Assembly (NCBI GenBank): GCA_903960645.1
Contig: CAJCBN010000143.1
Span: 1-6,512, forward strand
Source: an uncultured Actinomycetes bacterium
Lineage (GTDB): Bacteria > Actinomycetota > Thermoleophilia > Gaiellales > F1-60-MAGs149
Direction: 5' to 3'
DNA length: 6,512 nt
Positions 1 to 6,128 of the stretch are shown piece by piece. Each line of letters begins with the position of its first letter. The first letter of the stretch is position 1. The notes below the pieces were generated by a model. It ran no database searches. It was not told the DNA's origin and worked only from the letters and a program-made list of their open reading frames with translations. Both the position numbers and the translations under genes were made by a program.

Positions 1-500
1 CCGCCGCGTTCGAGGAGGTCGCGGCCGCCGGGGGCATCGAGCTCGTCGGGCGCTGGCAGGACGCCGACGTGGTGTGCCTCGGCGGGCCCGACGCGTCGAT
101 CACCTACGCGCACCTGCAGGAGGCGTTCCGCGCGCTGATGGAGGGCGCCGCCTTCGTCGCGATGCAGCGCAACCGGTGGTGGCCCACGCCGGACGGCCCG
201 GGCCTCGATGCCGGCGTCTTCGTCAAGGGCCTTGAATACTCCAGCGGGCGGCGCGCGACGGTGATCGGCAAGCCCGCCGCGGGCGCCTACCGCGCGGCGC
301 TCCACGTGCTGGGCGTCCGCGCCGCCGACGCGCTGATGGTCGGCGACGACCCCGTTGCCGACCTCGCGACGGCACACCGCATCGGTCTGCGCACGTGCCT
401 CGTGCGCAGCGGCAAGGGCAGCACGTTCGCCTCGCCGTGGCCGACCGCGGACCTCGATCTCCCGGGCGTGGGCGACCTGCCGCACGCCCTCGGGCTCTAG
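1..500 (+). CDS. HAD-IIA family phosphatase (LHPP/NagD-like), C-terminal part
   Basis: The reading frame is open from the left edge (first full codon at base 3) to a TAG at 498-500, giving 165 visible residues; the true start and the nucleophile motif DxDGT lie outside. Visible HAD-IIA features are the cap-region stretch GGPD (residues 27-30) followed by EAFRALMEGA, the segment FVAMQRN, the cap end LDAGVFVKGLEYSSGR, motif III Lys in GKP (K90), and motif IV VGDD (D115, D116) with D120 following. This pattern is typical of the HAD-IIA group containing NagD, phosphoglycolate or p-nitrophenyl phosphatases and LHPP, which hydrolyse small phosphomonoesters in the cytoplasm with Mg2+. The substrate cannot be read from sequence. 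One mild oddity: the usual glycines after GDDxxxD are replaced (DLATA rather than DVGGA). The gene converges on the creatininase gene with a 16-base gap. An internal GTG at 69 is not the start, because homologous sequence continues upstream of it. Confidence 0.86.
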   Translation, partial: AAFEEVAAAGGIELVGRWQDADVVCLGGPDASITYAHLQEAFRALMEGAAFVAMQRNRWWPTPDGPGLDAGVFVKGLEYSSGRRATVIGKPAAGAYRAALHVLGVRAADALMVGDDPVADLATAHRIGLRTCLVRSGKGSTFASPWPTADLDLPGVGDLPHALGL

Positions 501-525
501 CCGTTCGACCGCCGGGTTAGGGCTC
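492..525 (+). terminator. Possible stem-loop between convergent genes
   Basis: In plus-strand RNA, bases 492-502 (GGGCUCUAGCC) can pair with 515-525 (GGUUAGGGCUC) over 11 pairs, three of them G-U, around a 12-base loop. It spans the stop codon of the HAD gene and the stop of the facing gene. No U-run follows, and the wobble pairs would become mismatches in the minus-strand transcript, so it would mainly act on plus-strand RNA. It may be a transcription end or 3' stabiliser, or chance in GC-rich DNA. Confidence 0.25.
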
Positions 526-1278
526 GGGCTCGTCCTCGGGGTGGAAGTCGAGGCCGTGATCCTCGAAGCGCCGCAGGTACGGGACCATGTAGTCGACGAC
601 GACGTCGACGATCGCCTGCCCCTTGTCCGTCGTCGCGTGCTTCGGGGCACCCGACGCGCCGTACTTCGTGAGCTCCTCGAACAGCCAGAACTCCTTCACG
701 TACGGGTCGGTCGTGGGGACCTGACCGCGGGCGTGCTCCATCTGCATCAGCTCGGGGAACAGCGCCAGACCGAGCGAGGTCTCCGCCTCGCCGCCGTGGC
801 CCCAGCCGTCCCAGACGTCGAAGGTTCCCTCGGCGATGCGCTGGTTCGTGACGACCCACCAGTCGATCGTCGCGATGCTCAGCTCAGGATGCGCAACCTT
901 CGCCGTGCGGGCGGCGATCTCGATCGACGGGATGTTGCCGTCGTGCGCGTTGAGCAGCAGGATGCGGTGGATGCCCCAGTGGTGCAGCGACGCGAGCAGA
1001 TCGCCGATCACGCGCGTCTGGGTGTCGGCGCTGAGGCTGAGCGCCATCGGCTGATGCCGGTAGTGGTCGCTCATGCCGTGGAAGCTGGGCGGCAGGACGA
1101 CGGTGTGCTCCAGCTGCTCGGCGATGCGCACCGCGAGCGCATGGGCGGTGAACCCGTCCGTCCCCATCGGCATGTGATCGCCGTGGCTCTCGCATGCGCC
1201 CAGCGGGATGATCGCCGCCGTGAAGCCGGCCGCGACGAACTCCCGCGTCGTCAAGAGCTCCATCTGCACCGTGCCCAT
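517..1278 (-). CDS. Creatininase-family metal-dependent amidohydrolase
   Basis: A 253-residue protein of usual length for the family. The dinuclear metal-site motifs appear in order: PLGACESHGDH with E30, H32 and downstream D41 in GTD; H112 in NAHDGN (often NGHGGN in the family); and HGGEAETS with E166 as the expected last metal ligand. W140-W141 and the Trp-rich loop DVWDGWGHGG resemble the substrate-site region of this fold. Members cleave cyclic or linear amides (creatinine, formamides in archaeal riboflavin synthesis, the mycofactocin precursor peptide). No partner of these pathways is in the window, so the substrate is unknown. No signal peptide is seen; it should be cytoplasmic. I chose ATG at 1278 because AGGAGG lies 5 bases upstream; a GTG at 1314 would add 12 residues that translate this ribosome binding site (SEEEQ). 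It lies 63 bases after the M20 gene on the same strand. Confidence 0.9.
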   Translation of the reverse strand: MGTVQMELLTTREFVAAGFTAAIIPLGACESHGDHMPMGTDGFTAHALAVRIAEQLEHTVVLPPSFHGMSDHYRHQPMALSLSADTQTRVIGDLLASLHHWGIHRILLLNAHDGNIPSIEIAARTAKVAHPELSIATIDWWVVTNQRIAEGTFDVWDGWGHGGEAETSLGLALFPELMQMEHARGQVPTTDPYVKEFWLFEELTKYGASGAPKHATTDKGQAIVDVVVDYMVPYLRRFEDHGLDFHPEDEPEP

Positions 1279-1281
1279 CTG

Positions 1282-1290
1282 CTCCTCCTC
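1282..1290 (-). promoter_or_regulatory. Strong Shine-Dalgarno site deciding the creatininase start
   Basis: On the minus strand GAGGAGGAG precedes the ATG at 1278, with the AGGAGG core separated from it by 5 bases. This is the best ribosome binding site in the window and argues against the longer GTG start at 1314. Confidence 0.75.
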
Positions 1291-1304
1291 GGATCGCTGA
1301 GGCG

Positions 1305-1313
1305 AACGTAGCA
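1305..1313 (-). promoter_or_regulatory. Possible extended -10 promoter for the creatininase gene
   Basis: Minus strand reads TGCTACGTT, a TGn extended -10 followed by a TAnnnT hexamer, placed so that transcription would begin about 20 bases before the ATG at 1278, leaving room for the ribosome binding site. The matching -35 region is poor (CGGACT at an 18-base spacing, three matches). The gene could therefore be transcribed on its own as well as by read-through from the M20 gene. Confidence 0.3.
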
Positions 1314-1341
1314 CCCCTGCGCGGTCAGAGTCCGGTCGGCG

Positions 1342-2673
1342 CTACAGCCGCCCGAAGGCCGTCAGGATCGCGCGGGCCATCTGCACGCCGAGTGCGTACT
1401 GGTCGATGCGCAGGTGCTCGTCCGGGGCGTGGATGCGGTCGTTGGGGAGCGCGCAGCCGCTCAGCACCGTCGGCACGCCCTGTTGGGCGAGGGCGGTGAC
1501 GAGCGGAATCGCACCGCCGGAGCGGGTGACCGCGCAGGGCAGGCCGGTCGCCGACTCGATCGCCTCGCGCGCCAGACGGATGACGGGCAGCTCGGGGTCG
1601 AATGCCGCACCTTCCGCCATGCCGCGCACGCTGAACTCAAGGTCGGCGCCCGCCGGTGCGCGCGAGCGCAGCAGCTCCTGCACGGCCTGCCAGAACGCCG
1701 GCGCGTTCTGACCGCCGACGAGGCGGAAGGAGATCGCCGCCGTTGCCTCGCACGGCACGATCGTGCGGTTGGCGCCGGCGTCGCGGCAGGTGATCGCGTT
1801 GACGTCGAAGGTGGGCATGGCGGTGGTGCGGCGGTAGTAGTCCGTCAGCGCCTCGGGGCTCCGGGGCGCGATTCCCGCGATCGCCAGCTCGTCGGCGGGG
1901 TCGGGCAGCGTCGCCCAGACGGCCTCCTCGACCGGGGAGGCGGGGGCGACGCCGACCATCAGCGACTCGTGCAGGCGGCCGTCGGGGCCCGGCTCGAGCT
2001 CGCTGATCAGGCGGCTGAGGACGTGTGCGGCGTTGAGCGCCCCGCCGCCGTACAGGCCGGAGTGCGCGTCGCGCTCGCCCGTGCGGACGGTCAGCGTGCC
2101 GGTGATGACGCCGCGGACGCCGGCCTCGATCGCCGCGTGGCCGGGGGCGACGAAGCCCGCGTCGAAGACGAGCGCCGCGTCGTAGGCGCCGGCCGGCTGC
2201 TGCTCGATCCAGTCGATCACCGAGTGGCCGCCGACCTCCTCCTCGCCGTCCAGCACGATCGTCAGCTGCACCGGCAGTGCGCCCTCGGCAGCCAGACCGG
2301 CGGCACCGGCCAGGAGGGCGTGGAAGTTGCCCTTGTCGTCGCTCGCGCCGCGCGCGTAGAGCGCACCGTCGCGGATCGTCGGCTCGAACGGCGGCGTCGT
2401 CCAGTCCGCGAGCGGCGCGACGGTCTGCACGTCGTAATGGCCGTAGAGCAGCACACGCGGTCCGGTCCCCGTGGAGGAGGGCAGCTCGCCCACCACGAGC
2501 GGGTTGACCTCGGTCGGCACGAGCTCGGCGGTGCCGCCGGCGGCAACGATGCGATCGTGGACCCAGGTGGCCGCGGCGGCGAGGTCCTCAGCGGTGCCGT
2601 CACCCGACGAGATCGACGGAATGCGGAGGAAGTCGGAGAGCTCCTCGATCAGCTCGTCGGTGGTGCGGGACAT
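1342..2673 (-). CDS. M20-family metallopeptidase, dipeptidase type
   Basis: A complete 443-residue protein of normal M20 length (ArgE/DapE/carboxypeptidase G2/CNDP-like dipeptidase fold). All catalytic elements are visible: GHYDVQ with metal ligand H79 and D81; GASDDKG with bridging D112; DGEEEVGG with general base E144 and ligand E145; D171 in VFDAGF; and the final ligand H415 in IHAPDEH. The lid or dimerisation domain (about 185-300) begins with DAHSGLYGG, where H204 is the conserved substrate-binding His, and SGGAIP (385-390) is the usual carboxylate-binding loop. It should be a cytoplasmic dizinc enzyme trimming dipeptides or acylated amino acids; the exact substrate is not decidable. The ATG at 2673 has GGAG 7 bases upstream. 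It is divergent from mfd (47-base gap) and upstream of the creatininase gene. Calling it DapE or ArgE would be over-precise, and no lysine or arginine genes are adjacent. Confidence 0.93.
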   Translation of the reverse strand: MSRTTDELIEELSDFLRIPSISSGDGTAEDLAAAATWVHDRIVAAGGTAELVPTEVNPLVVGELPSSTGTGPRVLLYGHYDVQTVAPLADWTTPPFEPTIRDGALYARGASDDKGNFHALLAGAAGLAAEGALPVQLTIVLDGEEEVGGHSVIDWIEQQPAGAYDAALVFDAGFVAPGHAAIEAGVRGVITGTLTVRTGERDAHSGLYGGGALNAAHVLSRLISELEPGPDGRLHESLMVGVAPASPVEEAVWATLPDPADELAIAGIAPRSPEALTDYYRRTTAMPTFDVNAITCRDAGANRTIVPCEATAAISFRLVGGQNAPAFWQAVQELLRSRAPAGADLEFSVRGMAEGAAFDPELPVIRLAREAIESATGLPCAVTRSGGAIPLVTALAQQGVPTVLSGCALPNDRIHAPDEHLRIDQYALGVQMARAILTAFGRL

Positions 2674-2680
2674 GGGGTGG

Positions 2681-2684
2681 CTCC
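2681..2684 (-). promoter_or_regulatory. Shine-Dalgarno site of the M20 peptidase gene
   Basis: GGAG on the minus strand, 7 bases before the ATG at 2673. Spacing is normal and it supports the assigned start. Confidence 0.5.
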
Positions 2685-2703
2685 GATGGGTGGGGCGGGG
2701 ACG

Positions 2704-2709
2704 TAGGCT
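2704..2709 (+). promoter_or_regulatory. Candidate -10 box just upstream of mfd
   Basis: TAGGCT fits the TAnnnT core of a sigma-70-type -10 box and sits 11 bases before the GTG at 2721, so transcription would start within a few bases of the start codon. No recognisable -35 is found at 16-18 bases upstream, and no ribosome binding site lies between it and the start. The arrangement would fit a leaderless or near-leaderless mRNA, which is common in actinobacteria, but a single hexamer is weak evidence. Confidence 0.25.
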
Positions 2710-2720
2710 TCGGCTCGCCG

Positions 2721-5700
2721 GTGATGGACGACCACGAAGACCACGAGCAGGATAGTGCGCTCCCGCCGCCTGCGGCGGTGGCGGGTCTCGACACGGTCAC
2801 CGCGGCCTTCGCGGCAGCCGACGACGTCGGCCAGCTGGCGCTGCGCCTCGGCTCGACCGCGATTGTGGCGGCGCGGACGGCCGAGGCGGTGCTGCCGCTC
2901 GTCGTCGCCGCGCTGCACGCCCGGCGGACGGCCGAGGAGCGGTCCGCGCTGTCGGTCGTCGTCGCCGATGACGACCGCGCGCGCGAGCTTGCCGACGCGG
3001 TGCAGGCCTTCGCGCCCGCGCTCCCCGTCGCGTACCTGCCGCACCGCGGCGTCGACTGGGGATCGGGGCTCCCGCCCGCGCCGCACCTCGTCGGCGAGCG
3101 GGCGCATGCGCTCGCCGTCCTGGCCGAGGGCGGCATCGTCGCCGTCTCGGCCGACGCCCTCGTCGAGCGCCTGCCCGGACGCGCGACGCGTCCGCACGGC
3201 CTGACGCTGGCCCGGGGTGAGGCGCACGACCGCGATGTGCTGGTCCGGCGGCTCGTGGCGATGGGCTACGACCGCGTCGATGGCGCGGTCGACGAGCGCG
3301 GCCAGGTCTCCGTGCGCGGCGATCTCGTCGACGTCTTCCCGACGACGGGCCGCGAGCCGGTGCGCATCGAGCTGTTCGGCGATGACGTCGAGCGCCTGTC
3401 GGCGTTCTCCACGCTGACCCAGCGGTCGCTCCGCGATCTCGAGGCGGTCACGATTCAGCCGGCCGGCGACGGCGACGAGGGCGACGTGGCCGAGCGCCTC
3501 GGCGACGAGGGACCGCACCTGCCGGAGGGACTCGTGGCGCTGGCGCCCGAGCTGTTCGCCGCCGGGCCGGTGCTCCTGTGGGATCCGCCGGAGGTGCTGG
3601 CTGCGGGGCGCGAGCGCATCGAGGAGATCGCGGGCGCGGCGCGGCGCGGCTACCTGACGCACGAGCAGCTGGTCGAGACGCTCGAGGGCGCGCATCGGCT
3701 CGACGTCCTGCCGAGCGGCCAGGCGATCGTCTTCGAAGGGCACGCGCCGGCGCTGGCGGCGCGCGGCCTCGCCGAGATCGAGCGGGCGCTCAAGGGGCTT
3801 GCCGGGCGCGACCTGCGCGTCGTCCTCTCCTTCCCGCACGTCGGTGACGCCGAGCGCGCCATCCGCCAGCTGAAGCGGCTCGACGTCGAGTGGCTCGCGG
3901 CGGGAGCGGCGCTGCCCGAGGCCGCCGGTGTCTACGCGGCGGTCGCGCCCTTGCGCCGTGGGCTCGTCGCGCCGACGGCGCGCATCGCGGTAATCGCGGG
4001 CTCGTCGCTGTTCCGCTCGCGGCGCACGGCGCCGTCGCGCGGCGGGCGCGCAATCGCCTCGTTCGGCGACCTGCGCCCCGGCGACGTGGTCGTCCACGAG
4101 GACCACGGCGTCGGCCGCTTCGAGCGCTTCGAGACGCGCACGGTCGGCGGCGTCACGCGGGATTACCTCGACCTCGCCTTCCGCGGTGAGGACCGGCTGT
4201 ACCTGCCGCACGAGCAGATCTCCAAGCTGACGCGCTACGTCGGTGCCGACGGCAAGGAGCCGCAGCTGTCCAAGCTCGGCGGCAAGAGTTGGCTGCAGCT
4301 GAAGGCGCGGGCCCGCGTGGCCGTTCGCGAGATGGCCGGCGAGCTGCTCGCGCTGTACGCGCAGCGCCAGGCCGTACCCGGTGTCTCCCACGCCGAGCCG
4401 GGCGAGCTCCTGCGCCGCGTCGAGGATGGCTTCGCCTACAGCGAGACGGACGACCAGGCGCGCGCGATCGAGGAGGTCATGGACGACCTCTCGCAGGATC
4501 GCCCGATGGATCGCCTGATCTGCGGCGACGTCGGCTTTGGCAAGACCGAGGTCGCGCTGCGCGCCGCGGTGCGGGTGATCGAATCGGGCAAGCAGGTGCT
4601 GCTCTTGGCCCCGACCACGATCCTCGCGCAGCAGCACGGCGCCACCTTCCGCAGCCGCCTGATGGACCTCCCGGTGCAGATCGAGGTCGTCTCGCGGATG
4701 CGCTCGGCCAAGGAGGCCAAGGGCGCCGTTGCCGCGTTCCGCGAGGGGACCGTCGACCTGCTGATCGGCACGCACCGCGTGCTGTCGCGGGACGTCGTGC
4801 CGAACGACCTCGGCCTCGTTATCGTCGACGAGGAGCAGCGCTTCGGGGTCGCCCAGAAGGAGCTGCTGCGGCAGATGCGTACCGAGGTCGACGTGTTGGC
4901 CCTGTCGGCGACGCCGATCCCGCGCACGCTGCACATGTCGCTGGCGGGCCTGCGGGACATCTCCGTGATCGCCACGCCGCCGCGCGGCCGCCGTCCGATC
5001 CACACGCACGTTGGCGAGTACGACGACGATCAGGTCGCGGGCGCGCTGCGGCGCGAGGTCGAGCGCGGGGGACAGGCCTTCTACCTGCACAACCGCGTCG
5101 AGACGATCGACGAGGCCGCCTCGCGCATCAACCAGCTCTGCCCCGAGCTCCGCATCGGCATCGGCCACGGCCAGATGACGGAGCGCCAGCTCGAGACGGT
5201 GATGGCGGAGTTCCTGCGCGGCGACCACGACGTGCTGGTCGCGACGACGATCATCGAGTCCGGCCTCGACATCCCCACGGCCAACACGCTGATCGTCGAC
5301 CGGGCCGACCTGCTCGGGCTCTCCCAGCTGTACCAGATCCGTGGCCGTGTCGGCCGCTCCGACGTGACCGCCCACGCCTACCTGCTCTATCCCGATGCGA
5401 GCGAGCTGTCGGAGGAGGCGCGCGCCCGGCTGGCGGCCCTCGCCGACTACACCGAGCTCGGCTCGGGCTTTCGCGTCGCGATGCGCGATCTCGAGCTGCG
5501 CGGGGCCGGCAGCCTGCTCGGCGACGAGCAGTCCGGCCACGTCGCCGCCGTCGGCTTCGAGCTCTACTGCGACCTGCTCGCCGAGGCCGTCGCCGACCTG
5601 CAGGGCGTCGCGCCCGAGCGGCTCGCCGCGGGGCCGCGCATCGAGCTCGCGCTGGATGCGTACGTGCCGGCCGACTACGTGGGACTCGAGGCGGTCAAGA

Positions 5701-6068
5701 TGGACGTCCACCGGCGGATCGCACTGGCCGTGGAGATCGATCAGCTGCGCGACCTCGAGCTCGAGCTGGCCGACCGCTTCGGCCCGGTACCCGAGCCTGT
5801 GCAGCACCTGATTGGGATGCAGGAGCTGCGGCTGACGGCCGCGCCGCTTGGCACGGTGGTCATTCAGGTTGGCCGGGATGGGGCGCGGATTCTGGGCGCC
5901 AAGCTGTCGCTCGGCGAGGCGAAGGTGCTGCGCGAGCGCATCGACGGGATCATCGCGACGCCGGCCAAGGACGAGCTGCGTCTCCCCGTCGGGCAGTCCG
6001 GCTCACCGATCGAGCGGGCGCGAGAGTTGGCCGATGCTATTATCGGGCTGCGTTCGGAAGCGTCCTGA
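2721..6068 (+). CDS. mfd: Transcription-repair coupling factor Mfd
   Basis: A full-length 1115-residue Mfd (E. coli Mfd is 1148). It uses ATP to push RNA polymerase off DNA lesions and recruits UvrA for nucleotide excision repair. Domains in order: degenerate UvrB-like N-terminal module (about 20-240, with VRGDLVDVFP at 198-207 and no Walker A); a variable middle; the RNA-polymerase-interacting CarD-like domain (about 450-515, GDVVVHEDHGVGRF, then DRLYLPHEQI); a RecG-like motor with Walker A GDVGFGKTE (602-610, K608), motif II DEEQ (703-706; E. coli has DEEH), motif III SATPIPRT (729-736) and motif VI QIRGRVGRS (872-880, arginine fingers); the TRG region (about 914-940, LELRGAGSLLG); and the C-terminal autoinhibitory TRCF domain (about 970-1075). 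All motor motifs are intact. The start is GTG 2721 or the adjacent ATG 2724; neither has a clear ribosome binding site. The N-terminus is acidic (MMDDHEDHEQ). The gene is divergent from the M20 gene. Confidence 0.98.
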   Translation: MMDDHEDHEQDSALPPPAAVAGLDTVTAAFAAADDVGQLALRLGSTAIVAARTAEAVLPLVVAALHARRTAEERSALSVVVADDDRARELADAVQAFAPALPVAYLPHRGVDWGSGLPPAPHLVGERAHALAVLAEGGIVAVSADALVERLPGRATRPHGLTLARGEAHDRDVLVRRLVAMGYDRVDGAVDERGQVSVRGDLVDVFPTTGREPVRIELFGDDVERLSAFSTLTQRSLRDLEAVTIQPAGDGDEGDVAERLGDEGPHLPEGLVALAPELFAAGPVLLWDPPEVLAAGRERIEEIAGAARRGYLTHEQLVETLEGAHRLDVLPSGQAIVFEGHAPALAARGLAEIERALKGLAGRDLRVVLSFPHVGDAERAIRQLKRLDVEWLAAGAALPEAAGVYAAVAPLRRGLVAPTARIAVIAGSSLFRSRRTAPSRGGRAIASFGDLRPGDVVVHEDHGVGRFERFETRTVGGVTRDYLDLAFRGEDRLYLPHEQISKLTRYVGADGKEPQLSKLGGKSWLQLKARARVAVREMAGELLALYAQRQAVPGVSHAEPGELLRRVEDGFAYSETDDQARAIEEVMDDLSQDRPMDRLICGDVGFGKTEVALRAAVRVIESGKQVLLLAPTTILAQQHGATFRSRLMDLPVQIEVVSRMRSAKEAKGAVAAFREGTVDLLIGTHRVLSRDVVPNDLGLVIVDEEQRFGVAQKELLRQMRTEVDVLALSATPIPRTLHMSLAGLRDISVIATPPRGRRPIHTHVGEYDDDQVAGALRREVERGGQAFYLHNRVETIDEAASRINQLCPELRIGIGHGQMTERQLETVMAEFLRGDHDVLVATTIIESGLDIPTANTLIVDRADLLGLSQLYQIRGRVGRSDVTAHAYLLYPDASELSEEARARLAALADYTELGSGFRVAMRDLELRGAGSLLGDEQSGHVAAVGFELYCDLLAEAVADLQGVAPERLAAGPRIELALDAYVPADYVGLEAVKMDVHRRIALAVEIDQLRDLELELADRFGPVPEPVQHLIGMQELRLTAAPLGTVVIQVGRDGARILGAKLSLGEAKVLRERIDGIIATPAKDELRLPVGQSGSPIERARELADAIIGLRSEAS
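2749..2754 (-). promoter_or_regulatory. Weak candidate -10 box for the M20 gene
   Basis: The minus strand reads TATCCT about 75 bases before the M20 start codon, inside the first codons of mfd. In such GC-rich DNA this is one of few AT-leaning hexamers in the divergent region. No -35 match is seen at the expected distance. If real, the promoter would overlap the mfd coding sequence and the two transcription units would interleave. Confidence 0.2.
2763..2778 (+). other. GC-rich hairpin early in the mfd coding sequence
   Basis: CCGCCG (2763-2768) and CGGCGG (2773-2778) form a perfect 6-pair inverted repeat around the loop CCTG, about 40 bases after the start codon. The left arm and loop encode part of a Pro-Pro-Pro run at residues 15-17. 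It may slow early elongation or may only reflect GC-rich proline and alanine codons. Confidence 0.3.
6035..6043 (+). promoter_or_regulatory. Extended -10 promoter inside the end of mfd, for the downstream lipoprotein
   Basis: The sequence TGCTATTAT contains the extended -10 element TGn followed by TATTAT, five of six matches to TATAAT. It falls in the last ten codons of mfd, and such an AT-rich hexamer stands out in the surrounding GC-rich coding sequence. A start of transcription is expected near 6050, giving a leader of about 80 bases before the ATG at 6129. No good -35 is present, which extended -10 promoters tolerate. The bases also encode ordinary residues (DAII), so coding constraint alone cannot be excluded. 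Confidence 0.45.
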
Positions 6069-6075
6069 GGGACGC
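6060..6075 (+). other. Perfect short hairpin over the mfd stop codon
   Basis: GCGTCC (6060-6065) and GGACGC (6070-6075) are perfect inverted repeats around a TGAG loop that contains the TGA stop of mfd. No T-run follows, so it is not a classical intrinsic terminator. If the promoter at 6035-6043 is used, the hairpin would lie about 10 bases into the lipoprotein leader, where it could stabilise the 5' end. Confidence 0.35.
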
Positions 6076-6113
6076 AGCACCACCGTTCGCCCAACGATCT
6101 CATCACCACTCCC

Positions 6114-6117
6114 GGAG
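6114..6117 (+). promoter_or_regulatory. Probable Shine-Dalgarno site of the lipoprotein gene
   Basis: GGAG lies 11 bases before the ATG at 6129. The spacing is somewhat long, but no better site or in-frame start is nearby, and the signal peptide begins immediately at this ATG. Confidence 0.45.
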
Positions 6118-6128
6118 CCTTTTCCCCT

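Noticed and set aside
69..500. GTG at 69 as the true start of the HAD gene
   Set aside because: The frame is open to the window edge and the residues before 69 (GGIELVGRWQDADV) continue naturally into the HAD sequence; the nucleophile motif must lie further upstream.
703..706. Whether DEEQ in place of DEEH marks an altered Mfd motor
   Set aside because: DEEQ is a familiar variant of motif II in Mfd and RecG-like motors, and Walker A, motif III and motif VI are intact. The numbers here are residues of Mfd, corresponding to bases 4827-4838.
355..1311. A 318-codon plus-strand frame running out of the HAD gene across the creatininase gene
   Set aside because: It overlaps the HAD 3' end in another frame and is antisense to a clear creatininase-family gene; composition is typical of a shadow frame.
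1279..1314. Longer creatininase start at GTG 1314
   Set aside because: The extra 12 residues encode the Shine-Dalgarno sequence of the ATG at 1278, and the family fold does not need them.
1414..2706. A 430-codon plus-strand frame opposite the M20 gene
   Set aside because: The minus-strand frame has every M20 catalytic motif; the plus-strand product is Arg/Ala/Gly/Val-rich with no family resemblance.
2649..5807. A 1052-codon open frame on the minus strand opposite mfd
   Set aside because: It lies entirely over mfd, whose motor and RNA-polymerase-binding motifs are intact. Its translation is rich in Arg, Ala, Asp, Gln and Leu without recognisable motifs, as expected for the antisense of GC-rich codons that lack stops.
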